Shown here piece after piece: positions 11,011-24,204 of a stretch of 64,000 nt of DNA. Every line of letters begins with the position of its first letter. Position 1 is the first letter of the stretch. The stretch is from Symsagittifera roscoffensis (Eukaryota; Xenacoelomorpha; Acoela; Convolutidae). The position numbers and the translations under genes were made by a program. The stretch covers positions 19,165,639 through 19,229,638 of the forward strand of contig NC_087067.1 in NCBI RefSeq assembly GCF_963678635.1, in the 5' to 3' direction. The notes beneath the pieces were generated by a model. The model worked only from the letters and a program-made list of their open reading frames with translations. It did not search any database and was not told where the DNA came from.

Positions 11011-11885
11011 AAAATTGAAGTCAATCTTCATGATCATTTCAGGCGCTAAACAAAATTATTAATATACAATAACGATTGATAAAAAGATCTCAGATCGTTT
11101 TCCTAATTAATGCAGTCTTATATAAAACATGTTTGAAAAATATTTATCGAAAATGAAAATAAAAATTAGTAGCATGACAACAAATTATCATAAGCTCACT
11201 AATATCATTAAAAGACTAAATCTTTTTCGTAAATAAATTTAAACCAAATTAAACTTAAATTTACTTAATTTTAAAAAAAATTAGATCATCAAGGCTTATC
11301 CTTGGATCTCAATAAATTTTTCATTTCATTAAATTTAAAACCTGATCATCAAGGCCTATCCTTGGATCAAAAAGAATAATTTTGTTCTCCCCCACCCACT
11401 TAACAAGTTTCTAACGACCTCAAACGTCGATTCACTATCCAACCCTTCCAAACGACCCAAGACTAATAGAAACTTTTAAATAAAAGTAACCATTCAAATT
11501 AGGATAAACAGTGAAGAACTCCGGTTATTCATCCTTCACTTGAACCCTCCTCTTACCAGACCCAGGATAGATCTTAAACTTAGTAAATTTAAAATAGTAC
11601 CTAATGAACTACTTGCGTTCTAATTATACCTGAACCTTGTGGATCGGTTTACTATTCTCCAACCTTTGAACACAATCACTACCCCTAAGTAAGATTAAGT
11701 AAGTTAACACCTTAGCTTAGACTAGCCACGAGACAGTAAAAAATCGTTCCTCGGAATCGATATACTTTTCTCTCCAACCCTAAATAAAAAGACCCAGGTT
11801 AAGCTAACCAAAAAATTGTAAGGACTAACAGTCTAAGAAAATAGAAAATACCTAACAACTTTTTGCATCCCTCATCCTAAACCTT
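11011..11885 (+). other. Structured 5' leader of copy B
   Basis: No ORF of note. Two near-identical motifs, ATCATCAAGGCYTATCCTTGG, at about 11285-11308 and 11345-11368 each fold as a CAAGG/CCTTG hairpin and are both present in copy C. Further on, three diverged units share a GGATCGRTTTACTATTCTCC-like core (about 11430, 11641 and 11753). This is a plausible place for a packaging, dimerisation or ribosome-entry structure. Confidence 0.5.
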
Positions 11886-12347
11886 ATGTCATTCAAAAAT
11901 CTAGAAAATAAACAAACAATCGTTTTACACAACTGTGAGATAGATAACCAAAAATACGATCTTGTCATCACACCTCATACACAAACAGTTGGATACATTA
12001 GAACAAAATGACTAACAATAAACAGAAAAATCATAAACAAACAAAGACAAATCACACGAAAAAGATTTTCAAAAAATAGAAACGCATTTTCAGAATCAGA
12101 AGCCAGCAATTTAGATGAACTCTACAAATTAAAAGAATCAATTGATAAAAATTGTCCCATTCACGATCAAATAAATTTTTCCGATTCAGAAACAACTTCA
12201 AATTCATCAAAAAGAGGAAAAAGAAGAATAAAAAAGCAATACAAACACAAACCAGTGTACTTGTATAATTGGAATCAACCAATTAGACACATCGATAGTT
12301 ATATATTAACAGTCATTAAACGAAAAAGTGAGCCACACTCAAAGTGA
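11886..12347 (+). pseudogene. ORF1a: basic protein upstream of gag, copy B (one stop)
   Basis: From the ATG at 11886 the frame runs 153 codons to TGA at 12345-12347, interrupted by a single TGA at 12009-12011 where copy C has an arginine codon. The predicted protein begins MSFKNLENKQTIVLHNCEID and becomes strongly basic (RKRFSKN, SKRGKRRIKKQY), suggesting nucleic-acid binding. Its last 20 bases overlap the start of the gag frame in another register. In copy C the same frame is broken elsewhere, by a 4-nt deletion, so the ORF was probably functional in the ancestor. No family is recognised. Confidence 0.5.
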
Positions 12348-15300
12348 CGATAGTCCAGATGACGAAGAGGTTTACCCCTTCCTCATAGATGCACCCGATA
12401 ATAGAGGGCAACATGATTTTTACAAGAATTTACTCGTAAATTTGTTTGAACCCGGAATCAGTCCATGCAAAGCAGAATTCCCAGATGTAAAATCAAAAGA
12501 CAAATTATTGAACAATATTTGAAAGATATATGTAACTTAACACAACAATATGGAATCTACACCATAGAATTCAGCACAACAAATACGAATCATCGTAAAT
12601 ATGTAATTCAAACAGATGATCTTGAATTAGAATTTTCAAAAATATTCTTAGAATATATTAAAAGCATACAATATCACAATTCACAAAGAGCAAATTCTAT
12701 ATTCACTAACGAAGTTTTTGCAATAATATATACCTATGTTTCTATATTAGAAAAAACAGAATTTCAAAGTTTCTCACCAACCAAAACATCCAAACATACA
12801 AAAGTACGACATGAAATCACGTTATTTTCCACTTTTCTACATATAATCAAAGAAAATATCACTAAAGACGATGTTTCACAACACACAAAACATGACTTAC
12901 AAAAAATTTTGGCATGGTTTATAATATACTATTTCACACATAATATAGACTTAATTTCACAAGCAAGAAAAAATTTCAGACCTCAAAATCCAAATGATGA
13001 TACTGCCATCACAGAATAATCAGACTACGTTTGGGACCCTGAATGGTTTCATCCTACATTTATAAATATCCCACAATCAATCTCAAGTCAAGCAATTAGT
13101 GCAATATCTTACCACAGAGATTATGTAAAAGTAGTACCACTAACCATTGATGCAACACCATTAAACTACAATACATTTTTACCTGATACACGAAATAACA
13201 GTTTAAATTCGACCGTCATACACAATGAAAACCTTAATGGAACTAGAAATCTTACACAACAAGATATTCAAACACCATCACACTTCATAAATGAAGAAAT
13301 TGTCCAAACAACAGCAACTACACAACAAAGTATTTCACCAATACATCCAAATTTAACAACACCAAGAAATACAAATACTTCACTGGCACAAGTAACCTTA
13401 CAATCAACCGTTAAACTTTCGGTTGCTCCAAAATATTCGCATATGGATTATCAAACATATAGACCCATGACAGTACCATCAAAACCACGAAGAACGTTCA
13501 CAAGAAACACTTTTGCAGAACACAGTTATAATTATGCACATTCGTCAAAAACAAACTACCCCCCACGAAAAACTAATAATAATCATGTATGTTCTCACTA
13601 TTGGGATAACCCAATGACAACAACCAACTCAGTAAATTTTCGAACTAATTCACATCCTCCACAGGATCATAGTGAAAACTACCCATTCTTTCAACAAAAT
13701 AAAAATAAAAAGCAAGCACCTCATCATACGGATTACTTATTATCTGATGATGATGATTTACAACCAGAAATGTTTGCACCATATACCCAAGAATATCGCA
13801 AACAAGGATCGCGACGACCTCATACATATAAAAGAATTTTTTCTCCAAACCCAACAGATACACGAAATCAACAACCAATACATATGCCAAATCCAACTAA
13901 TACACAATCTATTCAACCAATTCAACCACAAAACCCAATGACTATGCACTCGTATCAACCAACTCAAATGCAAAATGAAATACCACTTCCATATTACCTT
14001 CAACAACACGAAATAACAAAAAATCAACTTTCAAATTTTCAGCAAATGCCAAATGCCGCAGAATCACTACAGATGACAATGAATCCATACCTCATGGGTG
14101 GATTATCAATAACATCAAATAAACCACTGATGGTATTTACAGGAACGGATCCTGAATATTCTGTAGAAGATTATTTAAATGCAGTGACAGCAAATTTAAT
14201 ATTAAATATAGGACCTGAACCAATTAATACGCCACTACATCAAAATAGGATACATAGACGCACAGCATTGATACAAACAACCTTAGATGGCGCAGCTCAA
14301 AAGTGGTTTTCAGTATTACCTATAGAAATAAAATCAGACTGGAAAAGATTTACACAAGAACTTTCAAAAATGATTGACTCCGAAAGAAATAAACAACACC
14401 AAAGAGTTTTATGTAATGAAGTTCGCAGATTACCAAATGAAACCATCAAACAATTAGCAGTACGTATCGAAATACTAGTTCGAAAAGCATATTCACTTAA
14501 TACACATGACTATGAAGACACAAAAATGACAGAAATTTTTATGATGACCTTAACACCTCAATTAAGGAAAATAGCAACAAAAAAGAGAGCATCTCATCCT
14601 TCTTCAATTCGAGAGCCAGATTTAGATTTTCGAAAACTAGAAGACAAACTAGAGCAAGCGGAAATCACAATGAAACTTGAAGAAACAGAAAATCTAAAAC
14701 TACAATATGTTAATCGAATTGAAACAAACACTGCACATATAAATAACATACAGGAATCAGATACAGACATGGTTGAAAAAATCACTGAAATACTAAATAT
14801 TTATGAAAAACACCCAAATGTTAAAGGCAAACCATCTTTCAAAAAATGGTGTAACTATTGCCGACAATACGGACATAGTATTTCCGAATGTAGACAAAAA
14901 CAACAAGATAACCAAAACAAACCTCAAAAACATAAAGAACCAAATAAATCGTTCTACCAATATATGAAAAAAGATCAAAATCTACCAAGCAAAATTATAT
15001 ATAAAAACAACATTTCAGGAAAACCACTTCCGAACAACACCAATTACACAAGGAATCAATCACCATATAACTCAAGTTATAGAGGAAGATCACTAGAACA
15101 AAGAAATACACAGAATTCTTAACAAAATAATTATAATCGATCAAATAGTCGAAATAACTATTCGAGATCAAATTCTAATGCAACACAATTTGTTTCCAGA
15201 TCCAGTTCCCAATCAAACCCGAGAAATTAACACTATGCAAATAATCAATCACGAAACTCATCATACAACAGAAATAGAAACTATTCACATAATCGAAATA

Positions 15301-15737
15301 GAAATTATTCGAACAATCGAAATCAGAATTACCCGAACAATCGATCAAGAAATAACTCATATAATAGATCAAATTATCAAAACAGATCACGAAATAATTC
15401 TTAAATTGAATTTCAAGTTATAATAATCAATACAGAAATTTTTCTCAGTCCCCACATAGGAATAATAACCATCATACTAATTCTAAACATCGAACGAAAC
15501 AGAAGTAGTACACCAAAACATCAAAGACAAATTAATCAAGAACAGTCAAATGAAGAAACAACATCAGACCCCCCAGGTATTGATGACACAGGAAGTAACG
15601 AACTACAACTAAATCAAATAAACTGTGGGTCATTAGATACAGAAAGTGATACAGAAAATACCATCTCCGTAAATATGATAACAGTCGAAAACGACTACGA
15701 ACCTATCATATATGAACAACCTTTTACATCACATATA
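12328..15737 (+). pseudogene. gag of copy B, broken
   Basis: Colinear with the gag of copy C. The start codon position reads GTG at 12328 where copy C has ATG. A 1-nt deletion near 12490 and a TAA at 13018-13020 break the N-terminal part. A 559-codon frame at 13443-15122 retains the capsid-like region (MVFTGTDPEYSVEDYLNAVT, TLDGAAQKWF) and the CCHC knuckle CNYCRQYGHSISEC near 14852. The Asn/Arg/Ser-rich tail (15122-15500) is broken by several stops. Gag proteins assemble the particle and bind RNA. At 15738 the frame runs straight into pol through a TAC codon. Confidence 0.85.
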
Positions 15738-18700
15738 TACGAAAATCAATTGGAACACCTTCACAATTATTATATTGAACCCATCAATACTACACAAACT
15801 GCACAAGGAATAAACGAAATTAACACGGTAAATAAACCCGATGAAAATGACAAAACAAAATGTTTAAACACAAATCATATTTATCAAAATAAACAAAAAG
15901 AACAACCCAGAGAAAAAATTTGGACAATACCATTTCTCTTAGAAAGTCCAAGAAACAAAGAATTTCAACCACCAGTTCTTGAAATTGATTTTTTATTTGA
16001 TTCAGGAGCAGAATCAAACATAATTAATATTCCCACATGGAATGAAATCAAAACATTACATCCAAAATTAACGCCTCTTGCAACCTCTACTAAATTAGCA
16101 ACAGCACAAGGATCAACATTAGTAAATTATGGAAAAATCCAATTATTCCTCCTCCCCACAAGAACAATGGAGCAAAACAAAAATCTAAACAAACCATTTA
16201 AACAAATATTTCATATCACTGATATTAAACACAATATCATTGGCATACCATTTATATCAAAATATATACCAACAATCAACATCTTGAATAGTAAAATAAT
16301 GATCAAAGATATGAACACAAAAACAAAAAATACAGCTCTAACATTTTTTTAAAGACTAAATAAACAACCACCATTCTTCTCAAAATTTTATCCAATTTAT
16401 AACCAACAACGGAAACACCTGAAACCACTATCAGGAAATATATATAATTTTTCAATAAAACAAGTTCACCAATATGATAAAAGTCAAAATAAACAACAAC
16501 ATTTTTATGTCAGACTTTGAGTTTAAACCTATTCATAAGTTCATCACGATTTCATCTAAAAAATATTTGAAAAATACGAATTCAGACATCATTTCGCTAC
16601 ACGTGTATAACAATACACCGTATCAAGTAACATATTGTAAAAAAAACGCTACAATATCACCCGTACATGAAATAGCATACCGCGTAAATAATAAACTCCA
16701 ATTATTAGATATTTGTCAATCTACAATTTTTAACGAAGAACTATCCATAAATAATATAATAAGCAATGAAAAGAGAAACACAGATTATTTCACAAAAACA
16801 CCATAAATTTAACTTTGAACACTCACAAATTACACAAACCGAATTTGACAAACTAGCAAAACAAATGTTAAAATATTCAACAGTCTACGCAACATCAATA
16901 TTTGATGTTGGGAAAATCAGCTCATCACTACATCTCCCGTTAAAACCTGACGCAGTTTTCAAAAAACAAAGAGCTAGTAAAGTACCAATTCATTTACACG
17001 ACAAAGTAAATAGATTACTTGATATTTTAGAACAATACAAAATTATCTCACCAGTAAACAAAGAAGAACAACCAAAAAGTAACACATTTATTAACCCTGT
17101 TATCATCCTAGCAAAAGGAGAATCATTAAAAATAGTTGTAGACGCTAGATACCTCAATTCACTTATAGACGAATCAAAATGCAATTGGCCTATTGAACCA
17201 ATACAAGTTATTTTAACAAAAATAAACGGAAAATACTTTACCACCGCCGATATGAATAGTGCATATAATCAAATGCCACTAGATGAACAATCACGACGTT
17301 TAACACAATTTGCTATTGGAAATCAACAATATGAATTCAACCGCTTATTCTATGGAATATCCATAGGACCAGCAGCATTTTCAGCTTTTATGAGCAAAAT
17401 TTTTAGACCACTAATACTTGAGAAAAACTCAATCACCTATTTAGACGATGTTTTTATGCAATCACAGACAAAAGAAGAAATGTTTACAGTTTTTGAACAC
17501 TATCATAAAATACTTCAGAACAAAAATCTGAAGGCCGCCCCCGATAAATCACACTTCTTTTTAACACGAGTTAAATTTTGAGGACTTAATATAGAAAGAA
17601 ACACAATCACTCCATTAAAATCACGCATTGATGCTATTCAAAAACTTCAACCACCATCAAACAAAAAGAAAATCCAAGAATTCCTTAGAATGTTAAATTT
17701 TGTAAGCAAGTACGTTTATAAAAAGCAATTATATTTAAGACCGTTCTATAATATCCTCAGACAACAAAATAATTTTGAATGGACCATTGAACATCAAACA
17801 CGATTTGAAGAAATTAAAAAACTTCTAACTGAACAAATTTCAAATACAATTCCAGATCCGAATCAACCATTCTATGCAATGTGCGATGCTTCAAATTTTG
17901 GCATTGGCGCAGCATTACTACAATCACACAGTGGTACAAATAAAATGAACCTTATATCAGCGAATTCCCGATTATTCACTCAAGCAGAGCTACGACTATC
18001 AACTCTAATGAGAGAATGTACAGCTATAATTTATACACTTACAGAATATGAATTTCTGATACTTGGATCAACAACATCCAACAGTTTTATTCATAGATCA
18101 CAAACCAATCATTTTTCTCTTTACACAAAAGTCCAACCCAAATCACCGAGTTTATAGATTTCAATTAATTCTAATGAAATTTCCAAACTTACATATAGTT
18201 TGGACAGCAGGAAAGAATCTTTCATTACCAGATACAGTAAGTCGAAGTACACCAATTGAATTACTTACACGAAAAACTACAGTTGAAATACCCAAAAATA
18301 TAAAATTTAACCTTGCAAAAGACGAAACATCACTCCGACTAGAATGCAAATATGCAGTAAGAACTGACATTGAACAATCACAAATAAATAACCTACAACT
18401 TTTCCCACTTTACTTAGATTGCCAAAATAATCACTACGAAGTTGATCTACTTGGAACATCAACTTTCAAAACAATTCCATACTCACAATGGATAAAAAAT
18501 AACACCCAACAAAAACGAATAAAACACCACTCGCAAAAAAAAGACTTTTTTCCGTTAATTGAAAAAGAAAATTTAACTGATAAAATAAATTTATCAGGAC
18601 CACAAACAAATGATTCAAAATACACAATAAATCAAGTTTTTGACCTCCATGACCCACTTGACACAATTCCCTTATCTAAATTAGAAATTGAAAATATTTT

Positions 18701-19509
18701 TCCCCTCCAACAGATAAAATTACAATTGAAATCTTGAAACAATATCAAAATCTTGACCCAGTAATTAGACAACTAAAATCATGGCACAAATACAAAATTA
18801 AGCCCGTAAAGGCAGATATCACAACAGAGATAAAAAACACAATGAAATTTACCAAAAAGTAACAAAAAAATTGTTACAAAGGTAAAACATTAGTGAACAA
18901 ATAAATTCACGCTTTACACCAGGCTCAGATTTAAAAATTGGATCATTTGTCTTAATACCTAATTTTAATACACAAAAAGGAATTTCTAAAAAATTACAAC
19001 CCCTTCGCAAAGGACATCAAATAATTGTCAAACCCACTGACGTAACATATAAAATCACCGATTCAGACCAAAAAGAAATTGTTCAACATCGAAACAATCT
19101 ATTACCTTACTACCCAAAAGAATACGCACTACGCGAACTAACTCAATTATATTCTTTCACAGGTTTAAAAGTTATTCAAAATCACCCACATACGGAAAAT
19201 GAAACAAATGAACAAAACGACATTCACCCTGAAAAACAAAATAAAAAACCAACTACAACCCAAAACAATACAAAAAAGCTAGATCAAAAAATACCTCAAA
19301 AAGAAAGGAAAAATAGAAAAATGATAGAAAAAATTATACTACAAGAACAAGTCGAGAAATCAGAACATAGAGAGTCATCACGACTTAGAAATCAACCACG
19401 TAAAAACTACCAAACATTCATCCCACAATCTAAATTATTTAAAAAGTTCAATTTCGAAAACAGCTTTAATTTTACAATTAATAATCTTTGCACCTCTGAA
19501 ATCTTTTGA
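15738..19509 (+). pseudogene. pol of copy B: protease, RT, RNase H; integrase core deleted
   Basis: Continuous in frame with gag. Protease motif FLFDSGAESN lies near 15996; RT blocks include VVDARYLNSLI, TADMNSAYNQMPL, GISIGPAAFSAFM and YLDDVFMQ near 17440; the RNase H motif MCDASNFGIGAALLQ lies near 17880. Stops and indels include TAA at 16350-16352, the frame change near 16800 and a TGA at 17579-17581. A deletion of about 1 kb removes the integrase zinc finger and DDE core: sequence jumps near 18815 directly to the C-terminal GPY-like region (18830-19180), which ends at about 19509. The C-terminal tail is longer than in copy C. Confidence 0.88.
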
Positions 19510-20057
19510 ACCTTCATTTTTCAAAATAACATGCTGACAGACACGCAGCGATTCTAGTTCAAAATTAGCCAATAAGATTCATCCAATCCGTCACTTTCTA
19601 TAACTCTAACACACACCAACTAGACGAACGATATTAAACTCCAGGCATATCTATAACTATAACTTTACAACCTCCAGGTCAAAAATAAGCAAACCACTCA
19701 AACTTGACAACTAAAATAAACACCATCATAATATCATAACCCTCCCTTATCTAATAACGCGAAGATCAACAATATTTTACCAACTCAGACCTCAAAAACC
19801 CCCCAGCCAAAATTGATAAATTAGCCTAAAGTAAAAATACGACCATAATAATTTAGCCTAAAGTACAAAAATCTCAAAAATACCCCAGATCACCTGACAA
19901 ATAAAAATAAAGCAAAGAAGACCTCCCGAACACCATAAAGTTCGCCCCCAACAACTTTTCACAAAATTCAACCCACTTGTCAAAAAATCAATAAATAATT
20001 CGACTTGAAAATCGCCCCAAACAACAAAAAATATTCGACCAAGAAGCCATTTCTTAA
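19510..20057 (+). other. Non-coding gap between pol and accessory ORFs, copy B
   Basis: No ORF. It contains two direct copies of TTAGCCTAAAGTA at about 19820-19833 and 19853-19865. The same pair is preserved at the matching place in copy C (40941-40987), so it may be a cis element. Confidence 0.5.
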
Positions 20058-20285
20058 ATGCTCTTCTATCGATCAGTCAATACAATTTTCAACAATTTCA
20101 TAAACTTTTTAACAATACTTAAACTTTTAATCATATTTCTCTTTGATACTTTTGAAGCTTTTATAATAATTTTAATCATTTTTTGCAATATTTTTTTAAT
20201 TTTCTACTCCCTATTTGAAATATATCTCCAACTTTCCCAAGTCATTGACCATATTCACAGGTACGAAAACCCAAAGTTTATTTAA
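20058..20285 (+). CDS. Small hydrophobic membrane protein 1, copy B
   Basis: 75 codons, full length relative to the 76-codon ORF in copy C and clearly homologous. About residues 15-55 are almost wholly hydrophobic (LLIIFLFDTFEAFIIILIIF), enough for one long or two short membrane spans, with a polar C-terminus (DHIHRYENPK). No known family is recognised. Position between integrase and env suggests an accessory membrane protein or viroporin-like peptide (inference). Confidence 0.5.
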   Translation: MLFYRSVNTIFNNFINFLTILKLLIIFLFDTFEAFIIILIIFCNIFLIFYSLFEIYLQLSQVIDHIHRYENPKFI

Positions 20286-20473
20286 ATGATACGAACCATT
20301 TTTAGTAGAACAGATATCTTTTTATTATTTGTAATTTTTATAACATTTTTATCATCCCTAATATTGACAATATGCAAATGTATAAAAAAGGCAATCATAA
20401 CATTCGCCTTACAACAATCCTTTTAATTCTTTTCCTTGAAGAATACTACAATAAACATAAATTTTTTCACTGA
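20286..20473 (+). pseudogene. Small hydrophobic membrane protein 2, copy B (frameshifted)
   Basis: ATG directly follows the stop of the preceding ORF. The first 45 or so codons match the 62-codon ORF of copy C (DIFLLFVIFITFLSSLILTI, then CKCIKKAIITF). A 1-nt deletion near 20415 shifts the frame. The equivalent of the copy C terminal stop is still present as TGA at 20471-20473. Confidence 0.5.
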
Positions 20474-21615
20474 GAGAAATCAATCAGAAAACCCTCAAAA
20501 ATTGCTAAGCAACAATCACACAGTCAGTCTTCACCGACATCATCCCATGAAAACCCGACAATACCTACAACTACCCAAAACCCCCAAACATCTACACGAA
20601 TTTTTTTCCAAGATAACCCATACACTTTTGAAGAACGACATGCCCGCTTATCTGAACCATTAGAACCAGTTCAGCGACAGGCACCTCTAAGTTAACCAAC
20701 ATATAACTTATACCCAACACTACCACAAGAATTAAGTAGAATAAGAAATAATAGTCAAAACTAAAATACAGTCGAAATAAATAGACAAATTATACATCCA
20801 CGACAAAATAGAAATTTTCAAACCCACCGTGTTCATTTTGATATACCCCAATCCCCATCACCAAGTACTCCAGAAAACCCAATTAGCATATTACCGGAAA
20901 CCCCTACACTTCTTTCACAACGTAGCACCTCAAGCTTACCCTCAGATTACTTAGGTTCAACACCAACATCTGAACAAATACGTGAAAATCTCTTTAACCC
21001 CCCAAACCAAACATCACGACTACCATATTGGACAACACAGACATTCACACAAGGTGAACCAAATTTAATAAATGATCCAATAGATATTTCTACGGATACA
21101 ACAACATCATCATCACTACCAGTAACATTATCACTACCGTCAACACCATCATTAAGCCAGATTTCACCGACACCTTCCTCCCTGAATTTTCCAAATAACC
21201 TCGACGCTAGATATCGAGAACAATCATCAACAAATATCCCTTTAAGTTTAGATTAGAACACGTTCACAGCACCCCCACCATTATTTGGACAACATCCAGA
21301 AAGTAACCGACTCCACAATTGGGCACTCTATAGACTACAGTATAGACAAGACATCCACGAAGACATTCGTGACCATAACATCCAAATACTCCAACAAATA
21401 GTCTACAATTAAAATTTGAAATCACGGTTAAACTTAACAACACTGCTCAACATCCTTACCAATTAAACCCACCCAATATAACAGCTCAATCGCTACCACC
21501 ACCATTAATAACAACTGAAGTAATATATAAATACGACAGATATACCAAAAAGACAATTGGTTACATCACATTTTATAACCCGTACTCAGGATTATCATAC
21601 ACATGTATTTTCTAA
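20474..21615 (+). pseudogene. Pro/Ser/Thr-rich frame of copy B, broken
   Basis: Homologous to the 381-codon frame at 39185-40327 in copy C and, like it, overlapping the env start at its 3' end (TAA at 21613-21615, env ATG at 21603). Stops at about 20690, 20762 and 21254 and small indels break it. No AUG is visible near its 5' end in either copy. The composition is low complexity with a conserved final block (YKYDRYTKKTIGYITFYN). Confidence 0.5.
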
Positions 21616-23562
21616 AAATATTGATACTTCTCCAACTCTTTTTTCTAATAATTTCCGATCAGAGCACAAGTCTTTCTCCCCGCACAGGACCCCAGGACTT
21701 ATTAGTAACATACTACGATTGTGAAGAAAATGAACAAAAAACACTACACAAATATGCAATAAATCAAGTATCACAATGCGAAACAGAACCACAAGCTATA
21801 GAAACTACAAATGTAATAGCGACCTTGTACTCAAAAGCCCGAGCAACAACAGTCATAAGATATAAATTTACAGCAACATTTTCCGAAAAGAAGGTACATT
21901 GTTCACAACTTTCAAACGGAAATAAAAACCGACTTGACCACGAATCATTTTACCAAAGTAATATAGAACGACTTCTACATCTAAATCCCAATGATTGTAA
22001 AAACAAGCTACTCAAATTAAACATCACAAGAAATAAAAACACCGACAGAAAAATAGTATATTTTCAAGTCTTTGCCGATTCTGTACATCAAGCAGAACTT
22101 GAAAGATATCAAGGACATATAAAACTAGATGAAAATTACCCATACAACGGCGCACACGGAAGATTAATTTATGACATACACGATAAGCACTGGATACCAC
22201 ACATTGGTATAAATAATCCATCAAACTGCAAAGCAGACACAAAAAATAAAGGATATCAAGAAATAATGTTTTTCGATTGGAAAATAGAACTCGAAAAAAT
22301 ACAATTCACACGAGATTTATCCGACAACACAATGATCTATCAAGGAATTAGACTACCTTGTAAAAACGATCAAGGTTATTGTGATCCTACAACATGGACA
22401 AAAGCAACAGTTGTTTGGTTTCCCGAAGATACATGCACAACAATTCAAGTAGCAAAAATACACGCTCGAATGATAAAATTTCACGAAAAATATTTTAAAC
22501 AATCAATTCCATATGAACAAGTCCATCCATCACGAAAACAAAGTACTGATTTTTGAAATCTCCATAATATAGAAAATAAATTAACACGTTTCCAAATATA
22601 TCAAGAAACAGAAATCGCATGCAAATACAGAAACCCACTTCACAAAACACAATATTCTGAAATATTAGTTGAATACGAAAAAGGTTTCGACATGACCACT
22701 GGAAAAATAAAAATTGACCCTTATGCCACAGGTCACCCTCTACACGAAGGAACATCATATATACCAGTTAATTTTCAAAAAAGTAATGGTCAACCTGGTG
22801 GACACCTAAAACCACATGACACTAGAAGCACACGTTTACAAGAACTATCACTAATGAATAATTCTTATTTTGGTAATATCCACTATGATATCCACACAAG
22901 ATTATAGCGGATATTTTAAAGACATTAAAGACTATATATATCTAAAAGGTGAAAAATATAGACCACAAGATATTTCACCTATCAAAATTTTTTTAGCTTT
23001 GTTACACTAAAAAATCAAATTCTCGATTTTCTAGGATGGCTCTATTACATCTTAGAAAAATTAACTATCCTCTACGCAATGTTTAACTTTATAGGATTTC
23101 TTTATAGGATTTTTCACTCTTAAAATGAATCTATAACACATGCGCTATACAGACAAAAGTAAATAGACAAGCAAGTGTAGCACGCATACTATTTGCAGGA
23201 TTTTTTGGAATTTTTTCGTCATCAATTAGCAAAATTCTTCTAGACGCACAAATAAAAGAATATAATACAAAAATAGCGACAAGGCAACACATGCGACGAA
23301 GAACATAATAACAGAAGTAACACCTACAGCACTACAGTTGCCACCCCTACCACATAACCATCCATTATCCTTAGTCCCACGTAATTTCCGAAACCTAGCA
23401 ATAACACATAACCCAAATTTTAGACCAAAAAAATCGCAAAGTCCCATACAACATATAATGACACATCATTCACAAGATGATAATACATATGAACAAAATA
23501 TAGAACAACCCCAAACCACCGCTTTTCAGTCTCAAAATAATCATTTTTTTAGCCCACGATGA
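21603..23562 (+). pseudogene. Envelope-like glycoprotein of copy B, broken
   Basis: A 317-codon frame (21603-22556) starts with a clear signal peptide (MYFLKILILLQLFFLIISDQ) followed by a Cys-containing ectodomain. A TGA at 22554-22556 and later frameshifts end it. About 0.7 kb of the ectodomain is deleted near 22895, and the membrane-proximal hydrophobic region survives near 23030-23240. At codon 221 the residue is Trp (TGG) where copy C has the stop TGA, so copy B preserves the uninterrupted state at that point. The stop at 23560-23562 overlaps the next ATG. Confidence 0.7.
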
Positions 23563-24131
23563 GCCGACAACTTGGATCCTTACACCGCTCAAATTCCCAT
23601 CCAACCAACCTCAACACTCCAATCACAATAATCCCACTTTTTGCTTTCCCACAACCCAATTTTCCAACTATTAATATATCATCAAGCATGAATTCGGATA
23701 CTAATTCAGATATTTCAGTTTTATACTCCATTTCACAACTTATTGACCCTAATATAGAAACCCCTGACAAATTTGCAGACTCCGAACCATCTCAATTCAA
23801 TAATTTTCAAACCAACTCCTCAGTTTTTTCAAAACCCCCTTTTCAACCGATCCCATTAAATAATCCACTCCCATCCGTTTCTACTCCTTCTTATGCTTCA
23901 CAAGTAACCCCAACCTATTCTCCATTTCATTCCGACAGATCATCTAATTCTCCAGATACTCTCCAAATCTCCCAGGAACTCGATAATTTTATCACCCTAC
24001 AACAACAACTAATACACCCTAACACCCTCACTATAAATCAAATATCATCACTACCAACTTTATTACTAACAAATTCAGACATAATACGCGACATCTTTCC
24101 CCACGGCTTTTTCCCAACGATTAACAGGTAA
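23559..24131 (+). pseudogene. ORF5 of copy B, internally deleted
   Basis: The ATG at 23559 overlaps the env stop as ATGA. 190 codons: the Ser/Pro/Thr-rich N-terminal part is similar to the 548-aa protein of copy C, but about 1.1 kb encoding the C-terminal globular part is deleted near 24055, leaving only the last residues (DIFPHGFFP). A 1-nt difference near the end moves the stop to TAA at 24129-24131. Confidence 0.7.
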
Positions 24132-24204
24132 GTATAATTTAAAAATAATCTTAACTAACAAATTTAAATTAATACTAACCATTCTTTAATCATGTTTCTT
24201 TTAG
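24128..24204 (+). other. Candidate 77-nt intron at the end of ORF5, copy B
   Basis: CAG|GTAAGT follows the ORF5 terminus and a TTTCTTTTAG acceptor ends at 24204. Copy C has the equivalent CAG|GTAAAT and CTTTAG at 34932 to 34854 (79 nt). The signals and length fit a short invertebrate intron; splicing is not shown. Confidence 0.4.
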
